DNA of 64,000 nucleotides from JBEEFP01 sp041166085 (GCA_041166085.1 JBEEFP010000101.1:22853-86852), one strand, 5' to 3'. Counted from the first letter of the stretch, positions 42,387 to 50,655 are shown. Notes: a model not told the origin generated them from the letters alone. Translations and numbers: made by a program.

Positions 42387-42955
42387 CAGTAGTCGATGCC
42401 CTTGCGGGCCGAGATACCCGCGTCGTAGGCGTGCTTGACCTTGCGCATCTCGGTGACGGTGTCGGCCGCGTCGACGAGGGCGGTCGGAGCGTCCCGACCG
42501 GTGACGATGACCGTGACGTGGCTGGGCCGGCCGACGAGCGCAGCCACGACCTCATCTGCGTCGATCCAGCCCCATGTCATCGCGTACGTCGCCTCGTCCA
42601 GGATCACCAGCTGGTGCTCACCGCGAGCGATGAGGTCGCGGGCGAAGTCCCACGCCGCCACCGCTTTGGCCTCCGTCTCGTCCATGTCGCTCGACTCCCA
42701 CGTGAAGCCGTCGCCTGCCGCGAACCAGTCGATGCCGAGGCCCCGGCCCACCTTCTCCTCACCCACGTTCCAGGCACCCGACTTCAGGAACTGGACGACG
42801 GCGACGCGCCAGCCCCTCGCGATGGCTCGCAGCGCGGTGCCGAAGGCGGCCGTCGACTTCCCCTTGCCGTCGCCCGTGTTGACGAGCAGGAGGGAGGGAG
42901 CCCGCCGATGCGGTGCGGGCTGGTCGGGTCCGTCTCTGGGTGGCGTCTCGGACAT
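42386..42955 (-). CDS. cobO: Corrinoid adenosyltransferase (CobA/CobO/BtuR type)
   Basis: 189 residues from ATG 42955. P-loop LLVNTGDGKGKSTAAFGTAL, RVAVVQFLKSGAWNVGEE, the switch LVILDEATYAMTWGW and the terminal VKHAYDAGISARKGIDY are diagnostic. It transfers the adenosyl group of ATP to reduced corrinoids, both for salvage and to trap imported corrinoid. A 17-base gap follows the ECF S-component; from cobO onward the genes overlap. Confidence 0.95.
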   Translation of the reverse strand: MSETPPRDGPDQPAPHRRAPSLLLVNTGDGKGKSTAAFGTALRAIARGWRVAVVQFLKSGAWNVGEEKVGRGLGIDWFAAGDGFTWESSDMDETEAKAVAAWDFARDLIARGEHQLVILDEATYAMTWGWIDADEVVAALVGRPSHVTVIVTGRDAPTALVDAADTVTEMRKVKHAYDAGISARKGIDY

Positions 42956-42972
42956 GCGTTCCTCCCCGCCGG

Positions 42973-43806
42973 TCACGCCGGCTGCTCGGCGGCGGGTGCC
43001 CGGTACTCCGCCACCGCGCCGAAGGCGGCTCGCCGCGCGGTCCGTCGGAGCACAGCCAACGTCGCTGGACCCAGGACGACGACGAGCACGACGTTGCCCG
43101 CCGCTCGCGGAATGTCGAATCCGAGGGACGTCGTCAGGTGAAAGGCCCAGAACCGCCCGAGGTTGTCGACCACCGCGGCACCGGGCACGAAGGAGAGACC
43201 CGATCGCAGGGGCACGCCATACGGCCAGAACCAGAGGTTGAGCAAGAGGCCATACGCGAGTCCGGCGACCGCTCCGTATGCGGCCAGCAGGAGGATCTCC
43301 GCGCGCCCGCGCACGGGCGGCAGCAGCCCTGCGATGAGCCCCACCCAGCCCGCGCCGAACATCTGGAACGGCAGCCATGGACCGACTCCCCCGCTGATGA
43401 GCGCGGACGCGAACAGTGTCAGGCAGCCGAGCACGAACCCGAAGCCGGCGCCGAACACCCGCCCGGCCGGGATCAGGAGGAAGAACACAGGACTGAAGCC
43501 GGTGACGCCTCCGGTCGGTAGGCGCAACGCTGAGCCGCATGCAACGAGGACTCCGAGCACCGCGACCGCCTTCGCGTCGAGAGATCCGTCGGCCAGCTCC
43601 GCGAAGAGCAACCCGAACAGCAACGGCAGGACGACGGCGAAGAGGACCGGCGCATCGCCCGTGTGCGCCAGCTGCGCGGCGTTCGTGGCGGCAGGAGGCG
43701 AGAAGAGCGGCCAGACGAATGCGAACAGGCCGATTGCCGATGAACCGGCCAGGAGCGTCCACGCCCGGGGGCTGAGCGGCACCGCGCTGCGTCGGACGAC
43801 CGTCAT
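42973..43806 (-). CDS. ECF transporter substrate-binding (S) component, probably corrinoid
   Basis: 277 residues with seven or so membrane helices, for example WTLLAGSSAIGLFAFVWPLF, VLFAVVLPLLFGLLFAELAD and GAGFGFVLGCLTLFASALIS. It resembles the S components of the energy-coupling-factor family placed next to cobalamin genes in actinobacteria. Its start overlaps the ATPase gene stop by four bases. The riboswitch and the cob genes in the same operon point to a corrinoid (cobalamin or cobinamide) as substrate; this rests on context, since S components diverge strongly. Confidence 0.85.
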   Translation of the reverse strand: MTVVRRSAVPLSPRAWTLLAGSSAIGLFAFVWPLFSPPAATNAAQLAHTGDAPVLFAVVLPLLFGLLFAELADGSLDAKAVAVLGVLVACGSALRLPTGGVTGFSPVFFLLIPAGRVFGAGFGFVLGCLTLFASALISGGVGPWLPFQMFGAGWVGLIAGLLPPVRGRAEILLLAAYGAVAGLAYGLLLNLWFWPYGVPLRSGLSFVPGAAVVDNLGRFWAFHLTTSLGFDIPRAAGNVVLVVVLGPATLAVLRRTARRAAFGAVAEYRAPAAEQPA

Positions 43807-45398
43807 CCCGCCAGCGCCGCCTGCACCTCGCGCACCGTCAGCAGGTCGGCGGGCGCCACGACACGGGCGATCTGCGGCGCGAACAGCGCCGACCCGGTGA
43901 TCACCGGACGGGCCGGGCCGTCGGCAATCACCTCCCCGTCGGCGATGATCACCACGCGCGTCGCCACGTCGGCCGCCAACTCGACGTCATGGGTCGCCAG
44001 GACCACCGCGTGGCCGTCAGCGGCGAGCGCCTGGAGGACCGTTACCAGTCGCCGCTTCGCGTCGTAGTCGAGCCCGCGCGTCGGCTCGTCCAGCAGCAGC
44101 AGGGGCGGCCCGGGGGCGACCACCACGGCAAGGGCAAGACCCAAGCGCTCGCCCTCCGAGAGGTCACGGGGGTGCACGTCCGGATCAGCGACGGGCACGA
44201 TCTCGGCCAGGACCGCAGCCGTGGTGCCCGGGTCGAGGCGGTGCTCGGTGTCGGCCGTCGCACATTCCTCTGACACCGATGCGGCATAGAGCAGGAGGCC
44301 CGGGTCGGAGGGCACCAGCGCCACCCGTTTGACGGCCCTCGGCCCGTCCAGCCGGTGCGGCGCGGTCCCCAACACCTCGACCCGCCCGGCTGACGGCGCA
44401 CTGACACCGGCCAACTGCGCCAACAAGGTCGACTTCCCCGCGCCGTTGCGGCCCATCACCGCGATGATCTCCCCCCGTCGCACCTCGAGGTCGAGTGGGC
44501 CCAGCGCGGTCGTGTCCCCATAGCGCGCAACAAGCCCGGTCGCAGCCGCGATCACCTCGCCGATTGGCGCAGGCTGGGCCGCGGCCACGGGGCGCAAGCC
44601 GGCCCGCAATCCCTCGAAGGAGCGTCGTGCGTCGCGGACCGAAAGCGGCAGCGGCGACGATCCGATCAAGCGGCCGAGCTCGACAACGGGCGGGGCGACG
44701 GGCGCCGTCCGCATCATGTCGGCGGGGTCGCCGTCGCGGACACGCCCGTCTTCGATCACTGCCACCCGGTCGGCGTACTGAACGACTCGTTCGAGACGGT
44801 GCTCGGCAACGAGGACAGTGAGCCCCACGTCGTGGACGAGGCGGGTGAGGGCTGCGAGGACCTCCTCGGCCGCGCCGGGATCGAGGGCGGACGTCGGCTC
44901 ATCGAGCACGAGGATCCGCGGCGATGCCGTGAGCACTGCGCCGATGGCGACCCGTTGCTGCTCGCCGGCGGAGAGGAAGCGCAACGGTCGCCGCCTCAAC
45001 GGGGCCAGGCCCATCAGGTCGATGACCTCTTCCACCCGACGGCGCATGACGTTGCCCGTGACGCCGAGGTTCTCCATCGTGTAGGCCAGCTCGTCCTCGA
45101 CGACGGCCGCCGCGAAGCCGGCCGAGGGGACCTGGTCGACATATCCCACGAGATCGGCCATCTCTCGTGGAGGGTGATCGGACGTCGCCCGCCCCGACAC
45201 CGAGACCTGTCCGAGCAGAACGCCACCGGTGAAGGCTGGCACCAACCCGTTCACGGCGCGCAGCAAGGTGCTCTTGCCCGACCCCGTCCTGCCGACGACG
45301 AGACAGAGCTCGCCCTCGGGGATCACGAGCGACACATCGACGAGCGCCGGCGCCTCCGCTTCCGGGTACGTGACCGTGACCCGGTCGAAGCGGATCAC
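43803..45398 (-). CDS. ECF transporter ATPase, fused EcfA-EcfA' double domain
   Basis: 531 residues holding two ABC domains in one chain. Domain 1 (about 1-230): Walker A VGRTGSGKSTLLRAV, signature LSAGEQQRVAIG, Walker B RILVLDEPTSALDP. Domain 2 (about 275-510): Walker A MGRNGAGKSTLLAQL, signature LSEGERLGLAL, Walker B PPLLLLDEPTRGLDYD. The two halves replace the separate EcfA and EcfA' of other systems and power the transporter. Overlaps at both ends by four bases (with T and S genes). Confidence 0.93.
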   Translation of the reverse strand: MIRFDRVTVTYPEAEAPALVDVSLVIPEGELCLVVGRTGSGKSTLLRAVNGLVPAFTGGVLLGQVSVSGRATSDHPPREMADLVGYVDQVPSAGFAAAVVEDELAYTMENLGVTGNVMRRRVEEVIDLMGLAPLRRRPLRFLSAGEQQRVAIGAVLTASPRILVLDEPTSALDPGAAEEVLAALTRLVHDVGLTVLVAEHRLERVVQYADRVAVIEDGRVRDGDPADMMRTAPVAPPVVELGRLIGSSPLPLSVRDARRSFEGLRAGLRPVAAAQPAPIGEVIAAATGLVARYGDTTALGPLDLEVRRGEIIAVMGRNGAGKSTLLAQLAGVSAPSAGRVEVLGTAPHRLDGPRAVKRVALVPSDPGLLLYAASVSEECATADTEHRLDPGTTAAVLAEIVPVADPDVHPRDLSEGERLGLALAVVVAPGPPLLLLDEPTRGLDYDAKRRLVTVLQALAADGHAVVLATHDVELAADVATRVVIIADGEVIADGPARPVITGSALFAPQIARVVAPADLLTVREVQAALAG

Positions 45399-46447
45399 GC
45401 CGGCTCGGGCGTCACGACGGCCGGTGCAGCCGCGAGCAGCACACCAAGGGCCGGGACCACCGGCAGGGATGGCATGCGGAGCGGCGCGACATCACCGGCC
45501 AACACGACGCCGGCCCGCCCGGCCAGGACCATGAGTGCGAGCGCGACCGCACCCGCGCCGACCGTTGCCCACTCCGCGGCCAGCCAGGGATCGGGCCGGT
45601 AGCGGGTGCGCGCCGAGCGCCGCCCGCCGATCGCGAGCCCCAAGGAGAGGAGCACGACACCGGCGCCGAGCAGGCCCAGTCCGAAGCTCGCGCTCGGACC
45701 ATTGTCTGCGATGGCATAGGTACCGAGTCCCAGGGCCACCAGGCCGACGACGGGCAGAAGCGCGGACAACCGGCCCCGCGCGTCCTCGCCTCGCCGCCCG
45801 AACCCGCGCGCGTCCATCGTGGCCGCCAGCGCGACCGACCGTTCGAGCGCACCCTCCAGGACGGGGACAGCCACCCCTCGGATGCCCGCCCAGCCCTTGG
45901 TGGGCCGACCCCGCATGCGTCGCGCCCCACGGATCCGTCCCACCTCGGCGCCGAGCTGCGGCGCGAGCGTGAGCCCGACACCCAGAGCCACGCCGACCTC
46001 GTACACCGCGGCAGGAAGGGCTCGCACGAGCCGATACGGGTCGGCAAGGGCGCTGGCCGCACCGAGAGCAGCGAGGAGCGCCAACAGTTGCAGGGCGGGG
46101 TAGACGGCTTGCGCCACCGCCTCTGCAGTCACTTGGCCGCCGAGCGATACGCCCGCCGCCCAATCCGGAAGGCGCGCTTCGGGCAGGGTGAAGAGCACGC
46201 GCCCCGGCAGTCGGTCGGCGAAGAGCGCCTGCAGGAGCACGCGCACGAGCAGGACGACCACGCCGACCTTGAGCAATGTGGAGAACGAGCGGGCCCACGG
46301 GGCGTCCTGCCGCCGGCTGGCGACGACGAACCACGAGACCGCGACCACCAAGCCGCACAACAGGGGGTTGGTGGTGCGCAGCGCCGCAGCGCCGAGGAGA
46401 CCCGCCCACCCCCACCACGCCAGCGGATGCAGGGCGCGCCGCCTCAT
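45395..46447 (-). CDS. ECF transporter transmembrane (T) component
   Basis: 350 residues. It has several membrane helices and the EcfT coupling motifs: PAAVYEVGVALGVGLTLAPQ and the two Ala-Arg-Gly-type segments GARRMRGRPTKG and MDARGFGRRGEDARG, which contact the ATPases. The last third adds extra helices (LAAEWATVGAGAVALALMVL) beyond the usual 260-residue family length. ATG start overlaps the DUF4430 gene's stop by four bases. Confidence 0.9.
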   Translation of the reverse strand: MRRRALHPLAWWGWAGLLGAAALRTTNPLLCGLVVAVSWFVVASRRQDAPWARSFSTLLKVGVVVLLVRVLLQALFADRLPGRVLFTLPEARLPDWAAGVSLGGQVTAEAVAQAVYPALQLLALLAALGAASALADPYRLVRALPAAVYEVGVALGVGLTLAPQLGAEVGRIRGARRMRGRPTKGWAGIRGVAVPVLEGALERSVALAATMDARGFGRRGEDARGRLSALLPVVGLVALGLGTYAIADNGPSASFGLGLLGAGVVLLSLGLAIGGRRSARTRYRPDPWLAAEWATVGAGAVALALMVLAGRAGVVLAGDVAPLRMPSLPVVPALGVLLAAAPAVVTPEPA

Positions 46448-47310
46448 GCCCGTCTCCGCCGCCGTGCCGCCACCGCGCCCCCGCCCGCGAGCGCGACGAC
46501 CGCGATCGCAGCGAAGGCGGTGCCGGCCACACGGCCGCCACCGTCACCGGACGAGGGCTGCCGGCGAGCGCTCGCGGCCACGCCATCGTCCGCAACGGAC
46601 GCTTCGCTTGTCGACGTCGACACTTCCGGCGCGATTGCGGTCGAGGGAGACACACCGCCGGCGGCCTGCGTCGTCGCAGCCCGTGCGGCCGGAGAGCCGA
46701 CAGGGCTGGTGCCAGTGCTCCCGGCGGGCGACGGCGAGCGCGAGGCTGAGGACGAGACCGCGGCCGTCGTCGCCGTTGCCGCAGTCGCAGGCGGGCTCTG
46801 GGCGGGGCGACACACCGCACCTGGATCGGCGGGCCCGCGTGGTGCCGGATCGCCCGGGCGGCCGGTGCCATCGGTGAAGCGCCATCCTTCGCTCTGCGTC
46901 GCCCGCACCCTGCTTCCGGTCGGGCCGACCGACGAGTACTCCCACCCTCCTCCCGTGCCGTGCCAGTACGACCAGTAGCGGTAGCCGCCACTGGACGTGC
47001 GCTCGCCACATCCGGTGCTCGGGAGCCCGTCGATCGCGCACAGGAGGCCCGAGCTGTTGTACCGGGGCGCCGGCCTCCCGAGCTGTTGGGCCCGGGCTGC
47101 GAGGATCTCGGCCCCGCTGTCGCCGTCGCCGCCTGCAACACAGGTCGTTGTCGTCGGCGGCGGGCTGGCCAGGTCGCCGAAATCGACGACCACGCTCACG
47201 CGCACTTCCGCCGCCGCGCACGCCGGAATGGCGTTGGCCACCGCCACGACGGGGGCCGTGAGCATCACCAGCGCCGCCGCGGCGACGACGCGTTTGACGG
47301 CGGTGATCAT
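46444..47310 (-). CDS. Exported, membrane-anchored DUF4430 protein (transcobalamin C-terminal-like)
   Basis: 288 residues. Signal peptide MITAVKRVVAAAALVMLTAP; the mature N-terminal 150 residues show the DUF4430 pattern: VRVSVVVDFGD, CAIDGLPSTGCGERTSSGGY, RYWSYWHGTGGGWEYSSVGP, and AGWRF-like SEGWRF. DUF4430 corresponds to the C-terminal beta domain of transcobalamin and intrinsic factor. A 110-residue Thr/Ser/Ala/Pro stalk then leads to a membrane helix (GTAFAAIAVVALAGGGAVAA) and RRRRRA, anchoring it to the cell membrane. It starts four bases after the alpha-barrel gene and overlaps EcfT. I infer one half of a corrinoid-capturing pair. Confidence 0.82.
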   Translation of the reverse strand: MITAVKRVVAAAALVMLTAPVVAVANAIPACAAAEVRVSVVVDFGDLASPPPTTTTCVAGGDGDSGAEILAARAQQLGRPAPRYNSSGLLCAIDGLPSTGCGERTSSGGYRYWSYWHGTGGGWEYSSVGPTGSRVRATQSEGWRFTDGTGRPGDPAPRGPADPGAVCRPAQSPPATAATATTAAVSSSASRSPSPAGSTGTSPVGSPAARAATTQAAGGVSPSTAIAPEVSTSTSEASVADDGVAASARRQPSSGDGGGRVAGTAFAAIAVVALAGGGAVAARRRRRA

Positions 47311-47314
47311 CGGA

Positions 47315-48592
47315 TCACCACCAGTCGGGACGACGCCGCTTCAGGATCATCAGGCTGATGCCGGCCATGACCAGCGCGAGCCCGATGCGCGCGATGCGCC
47401 GGCTGGACAAGCCGGCCGCTCCTGCACCCGTTGCAGGAAGGGTCCCCGAACCGGCCCTGACCGTCGCAGCAGCAGCGGGCGCGGTCGTCGTCGTCACTGC
47501 GGCGAGCGCGGCGGTAGTGGTCGTCGTCGCGGGCGCAGCGTCACAGTTCGGAGCAGCCGGCAGCGCCGCAAGGCTGCGCGGGGCGAGCGGGAAGAACGCG
47601 CCGGCGAGGGCGGGCAATGCCTGGATGGTGGCCAGCCCGTTCGGAGTGAGGCTCCCGCCGCCCGGATCTGCCTGGAACGCGAGCGCGCCGCGGTCCTCGG
47701 CGGGAGCGTCACAACCGATCTGGAGCGAGCGCAGGACGCCGATCCCTTGCGCATCCGGAGTGCCGCCGTCCGCCTCGGCCAGCAACGCCTGAACGACGAG
47801 CCCGGTCGAGTCGGCATCGCTCTGGCCGTCCGCATCGGCCAGGTAGCTCCAGCCGCCGTCGTCGGTGCGTACGGAGTCGAGGAACGCGGCGGGGTCCGGC
47901 GTCGACGGGACCGCGTCCTGGGCCGCGAGTCCGATGACGGCGAGCGCGGTCGAGTTGGTGTCTTCACCAGTGAAGGTGGCGGGGTCGACGGGTGGGCACG
48001 GGGCGGAGGTGTCGGTGCGGAACGCGGTCCACCCTCCGTCATCGCACTGCTGATCGAGCATCCATTGGACGCCCTCCGGGTCGTCGGTCGCCACCGCACC
48101 CAGCGCCGTCAACGCCAGGCCCTGCCGGAACGCGCCGTCGAAGCTCGGGTCCTGGGCGCCGTACAGCCCGTCCGGCTGCTGCGTCGCGTCGAGCCGCGCC
48201 ACCAGGTCGCCGCCGTCGCCGAACGCGTGCGGATCCTCCCCGGTCGCGACAGCATCCAGGATGAGGAACGCCAGCGGACCAGGCTGATCGACGCCGCCGC
48301 TGTCCTGCACCTGGGCATCGACGCCCTGTTCGAGGTATCCGATCATGGCGTCGACCTGGTTGGGGCCGACGCTCGCCGCCACCAGCGCGAGCAGGCCCTG
48401 CGCGGTGAGCCCCGGGCTCGGCGTACCCGGCGCCGACTCGATTGCTCCGTCACCATTCACCTGATCACCGACCCATCGGGCCGCGAAGTTGGCTGCGCTC
48501 TGTCGGTCGGTGGAGGGTGCTTCGGCGCCGGCTGTCGCAGCCGGCACCAGAAGCAGCCCCAACACGACCAGGAGCGATCCGAGCTTTCGCAT
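47315..48592 (-). CDS. Exported alpha/alpha-barrel protein with LPxTG-like tail (transcobalamin N-terminal-like)
   Basis: 425 residues; ATG 48592 has a good upstream AGGAGAGGA. Signal peptide MRKLGSLLVVLGLLLVPAAT. Residues about 35-340 are helical repeats of the prenyltransferase/terpene-cyclase barrel type, with recurring GGW/DG turns: QQPDGLYGAQDPSFDGAFRQ, QQCDDGGWTAF, DSVRTDDGGWSYLAD, DSTGLVVQALLAEADGG. This is the fold of the N-terminal domain of transcobalamin and intrinsic factor. Catalytic DxDD of cyclases is absent. A Thr/Ala stalk leads to LPATGAGAAG, a membrane helix (RIGLALVMAGISLMILK) and RRR, a sortase-like signal. First gene after the cobalamin riboswitch. Confidence 0.85.
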   Translation of the reverse strand: MRKLGSLLVVLGLLLVPAATAGAEAPSTDRQSAANFAARWVGDQVNGDGAIESAPGTPSPGLTAQGLLALVAASVGPNQVDAMIGYLEQGVDAQVQDSGGVDQPGPLAFLILDAVATGEDPHAFGDGGDLVARLDATQQPDGLYGAQDPSFDGAFRQGLALTALGAVATDDPEGVQWMLDQQCDDGGWTAFRTDTSAPCPPVDPATFTGEDTNSTALAVIGLAAQDAVPSTPDPAAFLDSVRTDDGGWSYLADADGQSDADSTGLVVQALLAEADGGTPDAQGIGVLRSLQIGCDAPAEDRGALAFQADPGGGSLTPNGLATIQALPALAGAFFPLAPRSLAALPAAPNCDAAPATTTTTAALAAVTTTTAPAAAATVRAGSGTLPATGAGAAGLSSRRIARIGLALVMAGISLMILKRRRPDWW

Positions 48593-48633
48593 CGATTGTC
48601 CTCTCCTGTCGTGCCGAGGGCCGCAGGGTCGGA

Positions 48634-48651
48634 CAGCCGGCGAGCCGGCTG
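48634..48651 (-). promoter_or_regulatory. Hairpin between riboswitch and first start codon
   Basis: CAGCCGG (48634-48640) and CCGGCTG (48645-48651) are perfect arms around CGAG. It sits about 40 bases before the first gene's start, downstream of the cobalamin aptamer, where a regulatory terminator or a translation-control stem is expected. No T-run is seen. Confidence 0.5.
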
Positions 48652-48654
48652 CTC

Positions 48655-48785
48655 CCCGAACCGCAGACCACGGCGGTGGGTGAGCTCAGCGCGTGGTCGG
48701 TCTCCCGGCTCGCAGGGTCACCCCTGCCTACGGTTGCGGGTCAGCGCCGGACTTCGACCGGACTTCCCCGACACACGAGCAACTC
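48655..48785 (-). promoter_or_regulatory. Cobalamin riboswitch
   Basis: On the minus strand the conserved aptamer core reads in order: GGGGAAGTCCGGTCGAAGTC then CGGCGCTGACCCGCAACCGT and A (matching GGGAA..CCGGT..AAxCCGG.GC.G.CCCGCAACTGTA), a short GCAGGG-GTGA-CCCTGC stem, then GAGCCGGGAGACCGACC (48695-48711), matching the (C/A)AGGAGACCxxCC block. The short arm in place of the long P6 region suggests a compact class II-like cobalamin aptamer. It lies about 65-195 bases upstream of the first gene of the B12 operon and should turn it down when cobalamin is plentiful. Confidence 0.9.
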
Positions 48786-48818
48786 GTTCTTTCGGCGTGA
48801 CTGTAGCCGGGGCGCCGA

Positions 48819-49604
48819 TCAGGGGTCGGGGAGCTCGACGCTGAAGGTCGAGCCGCGGCCCTGGGTGGAGGTGACGCGGATGGTGCCGCCGTGCCGTTCG
48901 GCCAGCTCCTTGACGATGAAGAGGCCGAGGCCGGCGCCGCGGCTGACGCCGGTCTCGGCCACGTCGGCCCGCCAGAACGGTTCGAAGAGCTGGGCCAGGT
49001 GCTTCTGGGCGATGCCCTGGCCCTGGTCGGTCACCGAGATGATCGTCGTCCCCGGCTGCTGCCGCGATGCGACGGTGATGCCGGTGCCGAGGGGCGAGAA
49101 GCGGGCTGCGTTGGCCAGCAGCAGCTCGATGATGCGCGCCACCGCCTCCGGATCGCCCCAGGCCCGCTCGGCGGTCAGGCCCACCTGCACGTTGCGACCA
49201 CCGAGGGCGGACTCCAACTTCGAGCGCACCCGAGCGACGACAGGTGCAAGCTCGATCCACTCCTGCTCGACCTCGACCTCGCCGCGTGCGAGCCGGGCCG
49301 CGTCGATAAAGTGCAGCACCGACGCGTCCAGCGAGGCCACGTTGACGGCCAGGTCGTCGACCAGGTCCATCCGCTCCCCCTCGCTGAGCATGTTCCATCG
49401 CGCCGCCAGCGTGTCGACGAGGCCCTGGATCAGGGTGAGCGGCGTGCGCAGCTCGTGGGAGACGGTGGTCACGAGCCCGCGGCGCAGCTCCTCGAAGCGC
49501 GCCACCGCCTGGTCACTCGCCTCCTCGGCCGCCCGGCGCGCGTGCGTCGTGGCGCGGGCGACCCAGACGGCCGATATCGCCGCACCTGCCGCCGCTGCCG
49601 CCAC
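48819..49604 (-). CDS. Membrane sensor histidine kinase
   Basis: 261 residues from GTG 49604, starting with a short membrane helix (VAAAAAGAAISAVWVARATT). HisKA: VTTVSHELRTPLTLIQGLVD with the phospho-His; HATPase: N box ELLLANAARFSP, G1 TDQGQGIAQKHLAQLFEPF, G2 RGAGLGLFIVKELAERHGGT. The open frame extends to 49763, which would overlap the preceding gene by 148 bases, so the internal GTG is preferred. There is no periplasmic sensor domain of its own; the adjacent membrane protein ending at 49616 may supply one (inference). No response regulator is adjacent. Confidence 0.85.
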   Translation of the reverse strand: MAAAAAGAAISAVWVARATTHARRAAEEASDQAVARFEELRRGLVTTVSHELRTPLTLIQGLVDTLAARWNMLSEGERMDLVDDLAVNVASLDASVLHFIDAARLARGEVEVEQEWIELAPVVARVRSKLESALGGRNVQVGLTAERAWGDPEAVARIIELLLANAARFSPLGTGITVASRQQPGTTIISVTDQGQGIAQKHLAQLFEPFWRADVAETGVSRGAGLGLFIVKELAERHGGTIRVTSTQGRGSTFSVELPDP

Positions 49605-49615
49605 GACGGCGAGGA

Positions 49616-50578
49616 CTAGAGCCGCCGTGGCCCCTCCGGCCGGGCGCGGGCGAACCGCCCCACGCCCGCGACGTTCGTCGGCTGCCCCGCGGTCGCGCCC
49701 GCGTCGTTGGCGAGAGCGCCGAGCAGCTTGGGCGGCCGCACCGGCGTGCCGCCGACCCACCACAGCGCGAGCACGATCAAGGTGAGGAGCGAGAAGGCGA
49801 GGATGCGGTCGCCGCGGCTGTCGACGAAGGGCAGCGGTGCCGCCACAGCGGTGGGCGCCGAGCGCAGCACCGGTCCGCCCGTCGCGGGCGCCGGGGCGGC
49901 GGTGGGCCCGACCGAGAGTGAGCCGCCGTCTCCGGCGATGAACGTCTGGGGGATGCCTGCATCGAAGTCGACGGTGCCCTCCGACGGCAAGGTCACCTGT
50001 CCCTCGTCCACCGTGAACTCGCCCGTCTCCCCGCCCATCGTCGTGAGCGACGAGTCGTCAGGCGACAGGAACGCGACCTCGAAGGGCGTGCCGCCTGCGT
50101 CGCTGCCGGCGAGGGCGACGTCGATGGCGCCGTCATTGTTGAGGGCGGCGTCAAGGTTCCACGTCATGCTCGTGCCGTCGGCCGACGGCGTGCCCGCCAC
50201 CGGCGCGGTGCCGCAGGAGTAGCCGGGACGCGTGGTCCAGTCCTGGTTCTCGCCCGGTCCCCACGGGGCGGTGGTCGGACAGGCGTACACGGTCGCGCCC
50301 GTCGTCGACGAGCCCGTGTTCACCTTGAGCAGCAGCGTGGCGGTCGCGCCGACGGGCACCGTGTAGTGCACAGCGGCGACGGCCGCCGGCCCGGTGGGGT
50401 CCTCGGCGACGTACAAGCTGCCCGGCGGTGCGTTGGGTGGCGGCGGCACGGTGACCGGCACGGGGAGGCCGGCCGGCACCTGCTGCGGCTTGAACCACCA
50501 CCCCTCGCGATCCGGCTCCACCGCCCCCGCGCGCACGCCGGTCCCGACCACCAGCGCGACCGCCAACACCGCCCACAC
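49616..50578 (-). CDS. Exported membrane-anchored protein beside the histidine kinase
   Basis: 320 residues from GTG 50578. VWAVLAVALVVGTGVRAGAV is the signal peptide. About 210 residues of an extracellular, beta-rich region follow (REGWWFKPQQVPAGLPVPVT, LYVAEDPTGPAAVAAVHYTV, a cysteine pair in YACPTTAPW and YSCGTAPV). A membrane helix (ILAFSLLTLIVLALWWVGGT) and a short cytoplasmic tail end the protein. Family not recognised. It precedes the histidine kinase by 11 bases, and a sensor role through that kinase is a reasonable guess. The frame extends upstream to 50845 only through the terminator palindrome and ABC gene. Confidence 0.7.
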   Translation of the reverse strand: MWAVLAVALVVGTGVRAGAVEPDREGWWFKPQQVPAGLPVPVTVPPPPNAPPGSLYVAEDPTGPAAVAAVHYTVPVGATATLLLKVNTGSSTTGATVYACPTTAPWGPGENQDWTTRPGYSCGTAPVAGTPSADGTSMTWNLDAALNNDGAIDVALAGSDAGGTPFEVAFLSPDDSSLTTMGGETGEFTVDEGQVTLPSEGTVDFDAGIPQTFIAGDGGSLSVGPTAAPAPATGGPVLRSAPTAVAAPLPFVDSRGDRILAFSLLTLIVLALWWVGGTPVRPPKLLGALANDAGATAGQPTNVAGVGRFARARPEGPRRL

Positions 50579-50584
50579 CGCGAC

Positions 50585-50629
50585 TCTCGAGGAACTGGGG
50601 TACCGATCCGGTACCCCAGTTCCTCGAGA
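50585..50629 (-). terminator. 21-bp perfect inverted repeat after the ABC fusion gene
   Basis: Arms TCTCGAGGAACTGGGGTACC plus G (50585-50605) and their exact complement (50609-50629) are separated by only three bases (ATC). It lies 27 bases after the MFS-ABC gene stop (50656) and just before the next gene's start. The position suits a terminator. The perfect long arms and lack of a T-run are unusual, and a binding site for a dimeric protein is the alternative. Confidence 0.6.
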
Positions 50630-50655
50630 CGCCGGGGTTTGGGATTGGGCCTGGG

